Positions 31,556 to 40,719 are shown, counted from the stretch's first letter. The stretch: 42,040 nt of DNA from Neobacillus mesonae (GCF_023715155.1 NZ_JAMBNQ010000042.1:1-42040), one strand, 5' to 3'. Program-made: numbers and translations. Notes: a model not told the origin generated them from the letters alone.

Positions 31556-32500
31556 CTACCTATTCGTTACATAACAACTTCCAGGGACATTCTTACATGT
31601 TTTTTTTATTGCAGCTACATCTTCAACAAGTTCCTCTACATTATGGAATACACGATTTTGATTGGTCACAATGGCAATAGATAAGGATACAAGTGGTACT
31701 TTTTCTATTAGACCTTGTCGATTTTCAGCTATGACATATTGCTGTAGAAGGTGAGAAGGAGTATAAAATTCTTTAATCATCTTTTCAAACTCTTCAATGA
31801 GCAAATTGCATTCTGATTGGATTTCATGATGATGGATCATCGCAATAAAATCATCTCCGCCAATATGTCCTAAAAAATATCCTTTATTGGTATAATGTTT
31901 TTTCAGAAGTTCCGCAGTAGATTCAAGGAGCTGATCCCCTTTTTGAAATCCATATGTATCGTTATAGGCTTTGAAATGGTCTAAATCAAAATATAAGATG
32001 CTAAACCTTTCTTCCTGAATCATTTCTTTTAATTTTGCTTCAATGATATGATTCCCCGGCAATCCTGTTAGAGGATTTAAAAAGCTCGCAAATTCTACTT
32101 GAACTTCAACTAACTTCATTAGTAATCTTTCAATACTAACCACGCCGATATATTTATTCTCTTTTGTGACGATGACATAATCATAACGATTCTGTTCTTC
32201 CCTTGCCATTGCCAGCTTGCTTACTTCTGTAACAGGTTGATAGTAATCAACAATGAGAGAATCTAAATGGGCTATTATTAATTCAACCGATTTCCCCATA
32301 TAAAGGTGATACCCATATTGAGTACCAATTTTTTGATAAAAATGTGATCTTGATATAAGTGAAATTGGAACTTCATTATTTACGACAACAATTCCTTGTA
32401 TGCTTGAATTATCAATAAAGATTTGATCTACTTCACTATTTAATTCTGATTGAGAAACACAAGGGACCTGTTCTACAATATCACCAATAAAAGCAACCAT
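31556..32500 (-). CDS. CBS-like plus GGDEF domain protein (c-di-GMP signalling)
   Basis: 314 residues from ATG 32500; the ATG at 32509 is only one base from the AAGAAGG site (32517-32511), so the second ATG, 10 nt away, is preferred. The N-terminal part (about 1-125) has two CBS-like motifs (QGIVVVNNEVPISLISR; YDYVIVTKENKYIGVVSIERLL). The C-terminal GGDEF domain begins NPLTGLPGN and has ILYFDLDHFKAYND, but its signature is IGGDDF: the fourth position is Asp in place of Glu. Activity as a diguanylate cyclase is uncertain; no I-site RxxD is seen. It lies 58 bp from an EAL gene on the same strand. Confidence 0.82.
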   Translation of the reverse strand: MVAFIGDIVEQVPCVSQSELNSEVDQIFIDNSSIQGIVVVNNEVPISLISRSHFYQKIGTQYGYHLYMGKSVELIIAHLDSLIVDYYQPVTEVSKLAMAREEQNRYDYVIVTKENKYIGVVSIERLLMKLVEVQVEFASFLNPLTGLPGNHIIEAKLKEMIQEERFSILYFDLDHFKAYNDTYGFQKGDQLLESTAELLKKHYTNKGYFLGHIGGDDFIAMIHHHEIQSECNLLIEEFEKMIKEFYTPSHLLQQYVIAENRQGLIEKVPLVSLSIAIVTNQNRVFHNVEELVEDVAAIKKTCKNVPGSCYVTNR

Positions 32501-32557
32501 AGTTTTCATCCTTCTTCTTACACACTTTTCTATCTATTAAATAATAGTAAGGCGGTT

Positions 32558-33435
32558 TTATGATGCAGAATACTTTGGAATTTTCCCCGGCACCACTTCC
32601 TCTTTTGGTTTACCTAAAGCATATCCTTGACAAAATCTACTCCATGTTCACAAATAAAGGCCAGCTCTTCCAGCCTTTCTATTCCTTCTGCAATCATTTC
32701 AGTAGAAGATTGTTTGGCATATTCAATTTTTAATTTTACCAACTGCTGTTGTTCAATATTTTTATCGATATTTTGAAAAAGGGACCAATACAGCTTAATA
32801 AATTCAGGTTTTAAATAAATGAATGTTTTTAAACTATTGTACCCTGAGCCTGCATCATCAATGGCAATTCGAAACCCTCGTGAGCGGTAATTTGATAGAA
32901 CCTTTTCAAACAATGGAAAGTCTGTAACAGCACTTTTCTCGGTTAATTCAAAAACGACCTGTGTCGGTTCAATTCCCAGATCGGATAAAAGTTGATATGT
33001 TTCACCGCTGTGATAATTAGTGTCTAGTAAAACATGAGGGTGAATATTAATGAAGATCAATGTGCTTTTCTCTTGTATATTCTCTTTGTGTCTTTCAATA
33101 AACCGTTTAAGCGATATATTTCGACAAAAACCTTCGAATGAAAACACTTGATTCGATTGTCCAACAAAATCATAAAATGTTTCGGTGTTCGTGAATACTT
33201 TTGTTGTACTAGAACGATTCAATATTTCATAACCGACCGTTTCTCCTGATGTTAATTTAAGAATAGACTGAAAAAATGTATTTAATGAATGATGTTTCAT
33301 AATGCTTTGCAACTCTTTTAAACTCTTATAATAGTCAATTGCATTCCTTCTTCTGGTATTTAAGTACATGAGATAAGAATAAACTTGACTATTCTTTATG
33401 TCTGAAAATGATTTGAATGGTTTGGGATGATCCAT
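32558..33435 (-). pseudogene. EAL-domain protein with a frameshift near its C-terminus
   Basis: Start ATG 33435 (MDHPKPFKS) is chosen over 33462 because AGAAGG precedes it. EAL motifs: VGYEILNR (EIL for EAL), FINIHP, FELTEKSAVTD, IAIDDAGSGYNSL, and AEGIE. In the expected IKLDxxL motif the Asp is Tyr (IKLYWSL), a residue normally in the metal site. The frame ends early at 32614 (GVDFVKDML). Restoring one base in GATTTTGTCAAGG gives GYALGKPKEEVVPGK and a normal end at 32558. EAL proteins hydrolyse c-di-GMP or act as sensors; with the Tyr and the frameshift this copy is probably inactive as an enzyme. Confidence 0.75.
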
Positions 33436-33883
33436 GACTGTACCTTCTCTAGATATGTACATTCTATGATATCAATGTATTTTTAAGCGAATGTAAATTT
33501 TTGTATGAATTTTTGTAAAAATCACGGGAGAAATACACGCTAAGAGAAATGGAGAAAGTATGGAAATCGACAGCCGTTTAAGGGCTCCTGATAAAATAAT
33601 GAGGTGATAGCTGATGATTCACTTAACATAAGGGATTCAAATGAGGGAACCAATATCCTTGTCCTCTAGTGACCAAGTAAATAACGATTGTCACTTAGCC
33701 TCCGTTTCTATGATAGGAAAAAAGGGGGACTCTCCCAAGAATGATCACCTAAATAGTATTCTGGTTCGATTGCTTGCCGGGTACCCTGCAATTCATCACA
33801 CACGTATGAGTGCGTCTCTTTGTATGCATAAAAATGAGATTGGATATAGTAACATTATACTTTGTTATAACCGGGGGATATAA
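33436..33883. other. Region upstream of the oxidase gene, nothing definite
   Basis: An 80-codon frame at 33641-33883 (ATG, no good ribosome binding site, ends directly before the oxidase start) is open but its sequence is not protein-like enough to accept. A long structured leader is possible; I could not match it to a known riboswitch or T-box motif. Confidence 0.35.
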
Positions 33884-35119
33884 ATGAATTTACAATCTGG
33901 AACCTATTATTGGCCTACAACCTTTCCTGATGCACCATCATACCCAGCATTAAAAGAAGACACCTCTTGTGACGTATTAATCATTGGGGGTGGAAGTTCT
34001 GGAGCACAATGTGCTTATTATCTTGCTGATGCGAATGTAGATGTAGCTTTAATTGAAAAGTCAACCATCGGCAGCGGCAGTACTAGTACGAATACAGCCT
34101 TACTTCAATACTCTGGTGAAAAGATGTTTACACATTTGGTCAACACCTTTGGAGAAGATTACACTGTTCGTCATTTACAGTTGCTAAAAGAAGCCATTAA
34201 TGAAATAGAAGAAGCCTCCAAGAAGGTCGCCATTGATTGTGAATTTAACAGAAGAGATACCCTTTATGCTGCAAGCTGTGCAGAAGATGTTGAAAGTCTA
34301 AATAAAGAATATCAATTTTTAAAACAGCATAACTGTGAACTTTCTTTTTTAACAAAGGAAGAGATTGAAGCAAAATATCCTTTTAGCAGGGATGCTGCTA
34401 TTTATTCCTATAACGATGCAGAAATCAATCCTTTCCGATTTACCCATGCCCTATTGGATTACGCCGCCAGAAAAGGGACCCGTCTATATGAAAATACGGA
34501 AATGAACGGTTATCATTATGATGAAGAACGAGGAAAGATTATAGTTTCGACCAAGACTGGCTGTTCGATACAAGCACGCTTTGTTATTTTTGCAGCGGGA
34601 TATGAAGGAATGGAAATCAAAAAGGAGAAAAAAGCATCCTATGTTAGTACATATACGGTAACAACCCATCCAGTCGACGATCTTTCCCAATGGTATAATA
34701 GAACCCTCATTTGGGAAACCGCTCGTCCCTATTTATTTATGCGTACAACCAGGGATAACCGGATTATCATAGGTGGACTGGATGATAATACGACATACCC
34801 TGAAGATCGCGATAGTAAACTGATTCACAGGAAGAAAAAATTGGTGGAAGAATTTAATAAAATGTTCCCCGATATGAAAGTTGAGCCAGCCTATTACTTA
34901 GCAGCATTTTATGGAGGTATTTCGGATGGCATTCCGATGATTGGTCAATATGAAGAATATCCGAATAGCTATTTTCTATTTGGCTTTGGGGATAATGGAA
35001 CGGTTTACAGCCAATTGCTGTCGAAATTGATTGTAAAAGAAATTGTTGAAGGAAACTGCCCAGACTTAGCTTTATACTTGCAAGATCGCCCTTTACTAAA
35101 CAAGGGAAAACATTCGTAA
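33884..35119 (+). CDS. DAO-family FAD-dependent amine/amino acid oxidoreductase
   Basis: 411 residues, ATG 33884 behind GGGGGA. The N-terminal FAD fold is DVLIIGGGSSGAQCAYYLAD (about 29-48), with ALIEKSTIGSGSTSTNTALL after it as in glycine oxidase and gamma-glutamylputrescine oxidase-like members. The C-terminal region has FMRTTRDNRIIIGGLDDN, YYLAAFYGGISDGIPMIG and FGFGDNGTVYSQLLS, typical of the FAD-closing segment. Related enzymes oxidise secondary amines, glycine or sarcosine; substrate cannot be told here. It stands alone, convergent with the phn operon, and is separated from it by a 12-bp hairpin at 35210. Confidence 0.85.
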   Translation: MNLQSGTYYWPTTFPDAPSYPALKEDTSCDVLIIGGGSSGAQCAYYLADANVDVALIEKSTIGSGSTSTNTALLQYSGEKMFTHLVNTFGEDYTVRHLQLLKEAINEIEEASKKVAIDCEFNRRDTLYAASCAEDVESLNKEYQFLKQHNCELSFLTKEEIEAKYPFSRDAAIYSYNDAEINPFRFTHALLDYAARKGTRLYENTEMNGYHYDEERGKIIVSTKTGCSIQARFVIFAAGYEGMEIKKEKKASYVSTYTVTTHPVDDLSQWYNRTLIWETARPYLFMRTTRDNRIIIGGLDDNTTYPEDRDSKLIHRKKKLVEEFNKMFPDMKVEPAYYLAAFYGGISDGIPMIGQYEEYPNSYFLFGFGDNGTVYSQLLSKLIVKEIVEGNCPDLALYLQDRPLLNKGKHS

Positions 35120-35209
35120 AAGATTTGAAACGGAAAAAACAGCCTTTGGGGAGTAAATAAATGAATAACGATTGGAAAAATTTATGTGAGGCTGTTCCGG
35201 CCCAATATC

Positions 35210-35242
35210 GAAAGGTAAGCTTGTTATGTGAGCTTACCTTTC
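35210..35242. terminator. 12-bp hairpin between convergent genes
   Basis: GAAAGGTAAGCT (35210-35221) and AGCTTACCTTTC (35231-35242) are exact inverse copies with a 9-nt loop. The T tract is weak on both strands, but the position between the oxidase and phnE ends fits a shared terminator. A 35-codon ORF from ATG 35161 (GGGGAG upstream) runs through it and is probably accidental. Confidence 0.55.
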
Positions 35243-35328
35243 TCGGTTTCCTTATTCGTTTTTACTGATTCCTTTCTCGTATTGTGTTAAAACAAAAAAC
35301 AATTTCTATGCAGTACAGGATTTTTCAG

Positions 35329-36132
35329 TTAAATAAATTTCTTTCTCAAGTAACCAGAAATCAGGTCAATCATGGTGACCATAACGATAATTCCAATAAG
35401 GATAATACCGACTCTATTCCAATCTCTTGAAGTTAAAGCAAAAATAAGGGGGGTACCAATCCCTCCTGCACCAATTACACCAAGAATGGTGGCCGACCGA
35501 ACATTAATTTCAAACCGGTAAAGAGTATAGGAGAGAAAACCAGGGATAACCTGTGGAATGATGGCAAACCAAAGAGTTTGAATGCGGTTAGCGCCTGTTG
35601 CTATTAAAGCCTCTGTTGGACCCGAGTCCATATTTTCAATTTCTTCAGAGAATAATTTCCCCAGCATCCCTATTGAGTGCAAGCCTAATGCTAAGACACC
35701 GGCGAAAGAGCCTGGTCCAACAGCTTTGATAAACATAATCGCCATCACAAGCTCTGGAAATGTCCTAATAAAACTGAGTGCGAATTTCCCAAAACTTGGA
35801 ATGGCCCTGCCTTTACTCATATTGGCTGCTGACCAAAAGGCAAACGGAATACAAAGGAATGCAGAAATAAATGTACCCAGGATAGCGATGGCCAACGTAT
35901 CAAGTAAACCATGAAGCAAATCTTCCCCGCCTGGCTCAGAGATATAATTCCAATCTGGATGGAAAATACCGCTGAATATGGCTTTTGAGATCTGACCAGC
36001 GGTTTGTTTTATTTCAGGGAGTCCCATCCCGGAAAAAGCCCAGATATAAATGAGGAGTAAGGCTGAATAAATGAACCAGAGACCGATTTTATTTTTCTTT
36101 GGTTTTGGAATGATTCTTGTTGTTTCACTCAT
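35329..36132 (-). CDS. phnE: Phosphonate-type ABC transporter permease, second copy
   Basis: 267 residues, start overlapping the preceding permease stop by 4 bp. About six hydrophobic segments and the inner-membrane component loop EALIATGANRIQTLWFAIIP (about residues 178-197), which docks on the ATPase. FEINVRSATILGVIGAGGIG near 208-227 is a hallmark of PhnE. Two PhnE-type permeases in tandem would make a heterodimeric channel. Last gene of the phnDCEE operon, ending 210 bp before the oxidase gene end on the other strand. Confidence 0.9.
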   Translation of the reverse strand: MSETTRIIPKPKKNKIGLWFIYSALLLIYIWAFSGMGLPEIKQTAGQISKAIFSGIFHPDWNYISEPGGEDLLHGLLDTLAIAILGTFISAFLCIPFAFWSAANMSKGRAIPSFGKFALSFIRTFPELVMAIMFIKAVGPGSFAGVLALGLHSIGMLGKLFSEEIENMDSGPTEALIATGANRIQTLWFAIIPQVIPGFLSYTLYRFEINVRSATILGVIGAGGIGTPLIFALTSRDWNRVGIILIGIIVMVTMIDLISGYLRKKFI

Positions 36133-36920
36133 ATTAATTTCTCCCGTAATTTTGTACTGATAAAGTCAATGAATAAGACGACAACTAGCGTATAGAGAAT
36201 AATCGAACTCGCTTTATCATATTCAAGAAAGCCAAGTGTCTTATTATAAAATAATCCGATTCCTCCAGCACCAACAAGCCCTAATACCGCAGCAGCACGT
36301 ACATTAATTTCAAATGTATACAAAATATAAGAGATAAAATAGGCCAAGACTTGAGGAATAACCCCAAACACGATTAGCTGGATTTTATTTGCTCCAACAG
36401 CAGTCATCGCTTCAAGCGGTCCTTGATCAATGGATTCGATGGCTTCATATGTTAATTTGGCGATGATACCGATGGAGAAAACAGTTAAAGAAAGAATGCC
36501 TGGCAATGACCCCAGTCCAAAAATGGCTACAAAAATAGCCGCTAACAATAAATCAGGTATGGTGCGAATTAAGTTCAAAATGAATCTGACAGGATAAAAG
36601 ATCCAGGCATTTTGCACAAGGTTACTCGCAGAAAATAAAGTAACAGGAATGGAAAGGATCGCACCAAATGTTGTCCCAATGACGGCCATACGAATCGTTT
36701 CCAGCATAGCATCCGTTATATTATTAAAATAGCCCCAATTAGGAGGAAACATTTGCCCCAGAAGATCCATTATATTGGGAAATCCAACAATAAACTCGCC
36801 TATAGAAGACTCCGTTTTGACAGAACTACCCCAAATTAAAATAATAAAGAGTATGGCAGTTATATATCCTTTGATTTTACTAGGAGATGGAGGAATAGTC
36901 CTTTTTTGTTCTGGATTCAT
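36129..36920 (-). CDS. phnE: Phosphonate-type ABC transporter permease, first copy
   Basis: 263 residues, start overlapping the phnC stop by 4 bp. Same fold as the following gene: hydrophobic helices, the EAA-type loop GPLEAMTAVGANKIQLIVFG, and FEINVRAAAVLGLVGAGGIG. The two permeases share these motifs but differ elsewhere, pointing to an old duplication. Together with PhnC and PhnD they form an importer for phosphonate, phosphite or a phosphate ester; the ligand is not visible from the permeases. Confidence 0.9.
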   Translation of the reverse strand: MNPEQKRTIPPSPSKIKGYITAILFIILIWGSSVKTESSIGEFIVGFPNIMDLLGQMFPPNWGYFNNITDAMLETIRMAVIGTTFGAILSIPVTLFSASNLVQNAWIFYPVRFILNLIRTIPDLLLAAIFVAIFGLGSLPGILSLTVFSIGIIAKLTYEAIESIDQGPLEAMTAVGANKIQLIVFGVIPQVLAYFISYILYTFEINVRAAAVLGLVGAGGIGLFYNKTLGFLEYDKASSIILYTLVVVLFIDFISTKLREKLI

Positions 36921-37690
36921 GACACACTCTCTCCTAATAGCCCACTTTCTTTAATCCCTTGCCCATAAATTTCAGCAAATGTTTCATCATCTGCCTTAGC
37001 TGCAGGTCCATCGAAAACAACCTCACCCGCACGCATGCCAATAATTCTCGTTGCGTATTCTTTTGCTAACTCAACGTGGTGAAGATTAACAATGGTCGTA
37101 ATCCCCAATTCCTGATTAATTCTTTGTAAGTCATCCATAACCTGTTTTGTCGTTAACGGATCTAGAGAGGCAACAGGCTCATCAGCTAAAATAATCTTTG
37201 CTTCTTGAGCTAAGGCCCGGGCAATCGATACACGCTGCTGCTGGCCGCCAGATAACTGATCTGCCCTTGTGTAGGCTTTGTCTAAAATATTCACGCGCTC
37301 CAATGCATCAAAGGCAAGATTTTCATCTTCTTTCGGAAATAAACCGAAAATGGTTCTCCATGTCGAATGATAGCCTACACGCCCTGACAAAACATTCCGA
37401 AGCACGGTTGACCTTTTTACCAAGTTGAAATTTTGGAATATCATCCCAATATCACGACGGATTCTTCTTAAATCGGCCCCTGTAGCATCTGTTATGGAGA
37501 TACCGTCAATCAAAATCTCTCCATCTGTAATCTCGTTTAATTTATTTATTGAGCGGAGTAATGTTGATTTGCCGGCACCAGATAATCCGACAATGACCAC
37601 AAACTCGCCCTTTTCAATTTTTAAATTAATCTTTTTAAGACCTTGGAAACCGTTGGGATAAGTCTTGGAGACATCTATAAATTCAATCAT
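36917..37690 (-). CDS. phnC: Phosphonate-type ABC transporter ATP-binding protein
   Basis: 257 residues. ABC motifs complete: Walker A GLSGAGKSTLL (about 34-44), Q-loop IFQNFNLVKR, signature LSGGQQQRVSIARAL (about 145-159), Walker B IILADEPVASLDP, and the switch His in IVNLHHVELA. The RSTVLRNVLSGRVGYHSTWR segment before the signature is typical of PhnC. It lies 118 bp after phnD with a hairpin between them (37755-37781), and overlaps the first permease gene by 4 bp. Confidence 0.93.
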   Translation of the reverse strand: MIEFIDVSKTYPNGFQGLKKINLKIEKGEFVVIVGLSGAGKSTLLRSINKLNEITDGEILIDGISITDATGADLRRIRRDIGMIFQNFNLVKRSTVLRNVLSGRVGYHSTWRTIFGLFPKEDENLAFDALERVNILDKAYTRADQLSGGQQQRVSIARALAQEAKIILADEPVASLDPLTTKQVMDDLQRINQELGITTIVNLHHVELAKEYATRIIGMRAGEVVFDGPAAKADDETFAEIYGQGIKESGLLGESVS

Positions 37691-37744
37691 GTTTATACCA
37701 ACTTTCTTTACGTAAAATCAAACTGCTAATTGAAACGTATTAGC

Positions 37745-37781
37745 AAAAAAATCAAGCCAGTAATCTTGTAAACTACTGGCT
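37745..37781 (-). terminator. Hairpin between phnD and phnC
   Basis: Read on the minus strand, AGCCAGTA pairs exactly with TACTGGCT (37781-37755), followed by TGATTTTTTT. It looks like a partial terminator that would leave more phnD message than phnC-phnE, a common arrangement for binding-protein genes. Confidence 0.65.
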
Positions 37782-37808
37782 GGCAAATTTTTATTAGTAG
37801 TAATTGTA

Positions 37809-38750
37809 TTACTCTGTTTTTACTTTCTTTGCATAGTCGCGAACGATATCAAACACTTTATCATCTGATGGTGTATAACCCTCATGGGAGTATATGTCTT
37901 GGATAATTTTATGTCCTTCTGAATCTTTACCAATTGCAACAAAAGCATCTTGTATTTTCTTTACCCAATCTTTGTTCATGTCAGAACGAACAGAAATGGT
38001 ATCGTTCGGAATTTTTTCAGTAAATTGAATCACCTTTGTATCATCAAAGACGTTTGGATAATCATTTTTAACAATATTACGTGCATCTTGGAAAATGACG
38101 GCTGCATCTACATCACCATTAAGAACAGAAAGTACAGCTTGGTCATGTCCTTTTACAGTAATTCCTTGAACGTCTTTTGTAGGGTCAATACCAGCATCCA
38201 TTAATGAAGCGGCCGGCCATACATAACCAGCAGAAGAAGTTACATCTTGGAAAGCAATCTTTTTACCTTTCAAATCTTTGATATCATTAATTTTGGCATC
38301 CTTTTTCACAATAAACATAGATTTGTAAAAGTCTACTAATTCTGTGGTAGGTTGACCGGTTTGATCATCTACCCCGTACCGCTGTGCTTGAAGCAATACA
38401 TTTGCTGCCTTCTTGTCATGCGCCATTACGTAAGCAGTTGGCGGTAAGAAGCCAATGTCTACCTTTTTGGAAGCCATTGCTTCAATAATTGTATTATAAT
38501 CAGTTGAAACACTTACTTTTACAGGAATGTTAAGGCGGTCACTAAGTAGTTTTTCTAGTGGTTTTGCCTTTGCCTCTAATGTACCAGCATTTTGAGATGG
38601 AACAAATTGAACCGTTAATGTTTCCGGAACGTAACTTTTGGCCGCTGCAGCATTTTGGGCAGTGTCCTTCGAAGTACCACAGGCACTTAAAATACCCGCA
38701 GTTATGGCTAAAGACATGCCAAAGGCAGCGAATTTCTTAAACTTAAACAT
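37809..38750 (-). CDS. phnD: Phosphate/phosphite/phosphonate ABC transporter substrate-binding lipoprotein
   Basis: 313 residues, ATG 38750 behind GGAGGT. A lipoprotein signal ends LSAC (Cys24), so the mature protein is tethered outside the membrane. The PhnD-type fold shows TLTVQFVPSQNAGTLEAKAK, KKVDIGFLPPTAYVMAHD, and DLKGKKIAFQDVTSSAGYVW, which hold the anion-binding Ser/Thr residues. First gene of the operon. Its promoter has TATACT at 38798-38793 and a PhoP-type box at 38820-38856 just upstream, so it is probably induced by phosphate starvation. No C-P lyase genes are in the window, so the ligand could be another phosphorus compound. Confidence 0.92.
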   Translation of the reverse strand: MFKFKKFAAFGMSLAITAGILSACGTSKDTAQNAAAAKSYVPETLTVQFVPSQNAGTLEAKAKPLEKLLSDRLNIPVKVSVSTDYNTIIEAMASKKVDIGFLPPTAYVMAHDKKAANVLLQAQRYGVDDQTGQPTTELVDFYKSMFIVKKDAKINDIKDLKGKKIAFQDVTSSAGYVWPAASLMDAGIDPTKDVQGITVKGHDQAVLSVLNGDVDAAVIFQDARNIVKNDYPNVFDDTKVIQFTEKIPNDTISVRSDMNKDWVKKIQDAFVAIGKDSEGHKIIQDIYSHEGYTPSDDKVFDIVRDYAKKVKTE

Positions 38751-38792
38751 CTAGAAACCTCCATGAAAATAATAGTTTTGTTATGCAAGAGA

Positions 38793-38856
38793 AGTATAGC
38801 ACCAAAATAGTCACATTTTTGTAAATAAATTGTATAGTATTTGTTAATTTTGTAAT
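38793..38856 (-). promoter_or_regulatory. Pho box and -10 for phnD
   Basis: On the minus strand TTAACA (38847-38842), TATACA (38836-38831) and TTTACA (38825-38820) lie at exact 11-bp steps, the spacing of PhoP-binding direct repeats in Bacillus. A fourth copy, ATTACA (38856-38851), is 9 bp further. The -10 TATACT is at 38798-38793. A separate TATAAT at 38884-38889 serves the divergent nucleotidase gene, which may share the box. Confidence 0.75.
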
Positions 38857-38925
38857 TTAAGGTAATATTTTATTTTTAAAAGGTATAATGAACACGGATA
38901 TTTTTGAGGAAAAGGCGGTTGAAAA

Positions 38926-40512
38926 ATGGAAAAGCAAACGGATCAGTGTGAGCTGGTCATCCTTGAAACAAGTGATATTCATGGGAATGTTTATCCAATC
39001 GATTATGGAACGAATAAAGAAGTAGATTTGGGTATCGCAAAAGTCGCAAGCCTCATCAACCAAGAGAAAAATAATACTCATTATACACTGCTAATTGATA
39101 ATGGAGATGTAATTCAAGGGACCCCATTAACCTATCATTACGCTAAGTTCCTTAATCGGAAAAAAAATCCGATGATTAGTATTTTAAATCACTTGGAATA
39201 TGATGCCGCAATCATTGGAAATCATGAATTTAATTATGGATTGGGTTTACTGAATAAATCGATTGAAGAATCAACATTCCCTTGGCTTTCTGCTGGTATT
39301 ATCGACGATGAAACAAATCAGCCCGCATTCGGCCCCCCCTATTTTATAAAAACATTTCCCAATGGGCTGCGAATTGCGGTGCTGGGAATCACCACACATT
39401 ATATCCCAAATTGGGAGAATCCAAGTCATATCAAGGGATTAACATTTGTTGATGCTTTTGAAACGACGAAAAAATGGGTTCATTCTATAAGAGAAAATGA
39501 AGATTTTGATTTATTAGTGGTTTCCTATCATGGAGGTTTTGAAAGAGACCTTTCATCAGGAGAACCTACAGAATCATTAACCGGCGAAAACCAGGGCTGC
39601 CGGATCTGCCATGAAATCGAAGGTATCGATGTATTGTTAACTGGACATCAGCACCGGCGTATTGCCTCAAAGCTGAATGGAGTAACAGTAGTTCAGCCTG
39701 GATGTAATGGCCAGGCAGTTGGAAAAGTAAAACTTCAATTTCAACGCCAAAATGGGAATTGGAAAGTGGTAATTACTTCTTCCGAGTTGTTAGAAGTCGA
39801 TCATGATACGGCAGCTGACCAGGATATTCTAAAGCTGGCGGAGGAGTTTGAAAAACAAACCCAGGAGTGGCTTGATCAACCGATTGGTCAGATTACTGGA
39901 GATATGAGCATTGGTGATGCCTTCAATGTAAGGCTTCGCGATCATCCTTTAATTGAATTCATCAATAAAGTACAAATGGATGCAACGGGAGTAGACATCT
40001 CCAATACCGCTCTTTTTCACAATGAATCACCAGGCTTCTCAGAACATGTCACGATGCGGGATATTGTGTCTAATTATATTTATCCAAATACATTAAAAGT
40101 CATTCGAATATCTGGCCAGGATATCAAAGATGCCTTAGAAAAATGTGCGACCTATTTCATTTTGGATGAAAATAAAAAAATAAAAGTCAATCCGACTTTT
40201 ATTGAGCCGAAGCCCCAACATTATAACTATGATATGTGGGAAGGAATCGAATACGAATTAAACCTTACAAAACCAGCAGGAAACCGAGTGCAAAATCTGA
40301 CTCGAAATGGCAAACCTCTGAATCTTTCTAAACAATATGATGTAGTTATGAATAACTACCGCGCTGGCGGTGGTGGAGATTTTATAATGTTCAAAGACAA
40401 ACCAATAATAAAAGAAATTCAGATTGACATGACAGAGCTCCTAGCAGATTTTTTTCTAAAAAGAGGAACTGTTGAAGCAAGCTGTAATCATAATTGGAAA
40501 GTTATCTATTAA
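38926..40512 (+). CDS. 5'-nucleotidase / 2',3'-cyclic phosphodiesterase-type metallophosphatase, cytosolic
   Basis: 528 residues, ATG 38926 behind AAAGGCGG. The N-terminal metallophosphoesterase domain has all metal motifs: DIHGN (D17, H19), DNGDVIQGTP, GNHEFNYG, SYHGG and GHQHRR. The C-terminal 5'-nucleotidase domain (from about 330) has the substrate-stacking region and NYRAGGGGDFIMF near 480. UshA and YfkN relatives are exported, but this protein has no signal peptide, as in cytosolic YunD. Divergent from the Pho-boxed phn operon, it may dephosphorylate an imported phosphate ester; that link is inference. A terminator follows at 40606. Confidence 0.9.
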   Translation: MEKQTDQCELVILETSDIHGNVYPIDYGTNKEVDLGIAKVASLINQEKNNTHYTLLIDNGDVIQGTPLTYHYAKFLNRKKNPMISILNHLEYDAAIIGNHEFNYGLGLLNKSIEESTFPWLSAGIIDDETNQPAFGPPYFIKTFPNGLRIAVLGITTHYIPNWENPSHIKGLTFVDAFETTKKWVHSIRENEDFDLLVVSYHGGFERDLSSGEPTESLTGENQGCRICHEIEGIDVLLTGHQHRRIASKLNGVTVVQPGCNGQAVGKVKLQFQRQNGNWKVVITSSELLEVDHDTAADQDILKLAEEFEKQTQEWLDQPIGQITGDMSIGDAFNVRLRDHPLIEFINKVQMDATGVDISNTALFHNESPGFSEHVTMRDIVSNYIYPNTLKVIRISGQDIKDALEKCATYFILDENKKIKVNPTFIEPKPQHYNYDMWEGIEYELNLTKPAGNRVQNLTRNGKPLNLSKQYDVVMNNYRAGGGGDFIMFKDKPIIKEIQIDMTELLADFFLKRGTVEASCNHNWKVIY

Positions 40513-40605
40513 AGCTGCAGGTGAAGGAAACCATGTTTGGGTAATTCCTTAACTGTTCCATTATAGGGGAATTTCATGCTTTAATAGGGAATAAAATGGT
40601 TGTAA

Positions 40606-40650
40606 AAGCTGAGTGTTTACTTATTTGAAAGTGGACACTTAGCTTTTTCT
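40606..40650 (+). terminator. Terminator after the nucleotidase gene
   Basis: AAGCTGAGTGT (40606-40616) and ACACTTAGCTT (40635-40645), followed by TTTTCTTTTC. It is closely similar to the hairpin at 19501-19540, and each is followed by 42-bp-type repeat sequence. Confidence 0.8.
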
Positions 40651-40719
40651 TTTCTATCGGCCGTTATCCTATCTGCGGCTTAGTACCATATATCCGCGGG
40701 TTGAAGTAATTTATCTGCA

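Noticed and set aside
33641..33883. 80-codon ORF ending directly before the oxidase gene
   Set aside because: No ribosome binding site, mixed low-quality composition. I considered a riboswitch or T-box leader but found no matching core motif.
35161..35268. 35-codon ORF from ATG 35161 with GGGGAG upstream
   Set aside because: It runs through the 12-bp hairpin between convergent genes and has no family resemblance; the ribosome binding site is probably accidental.
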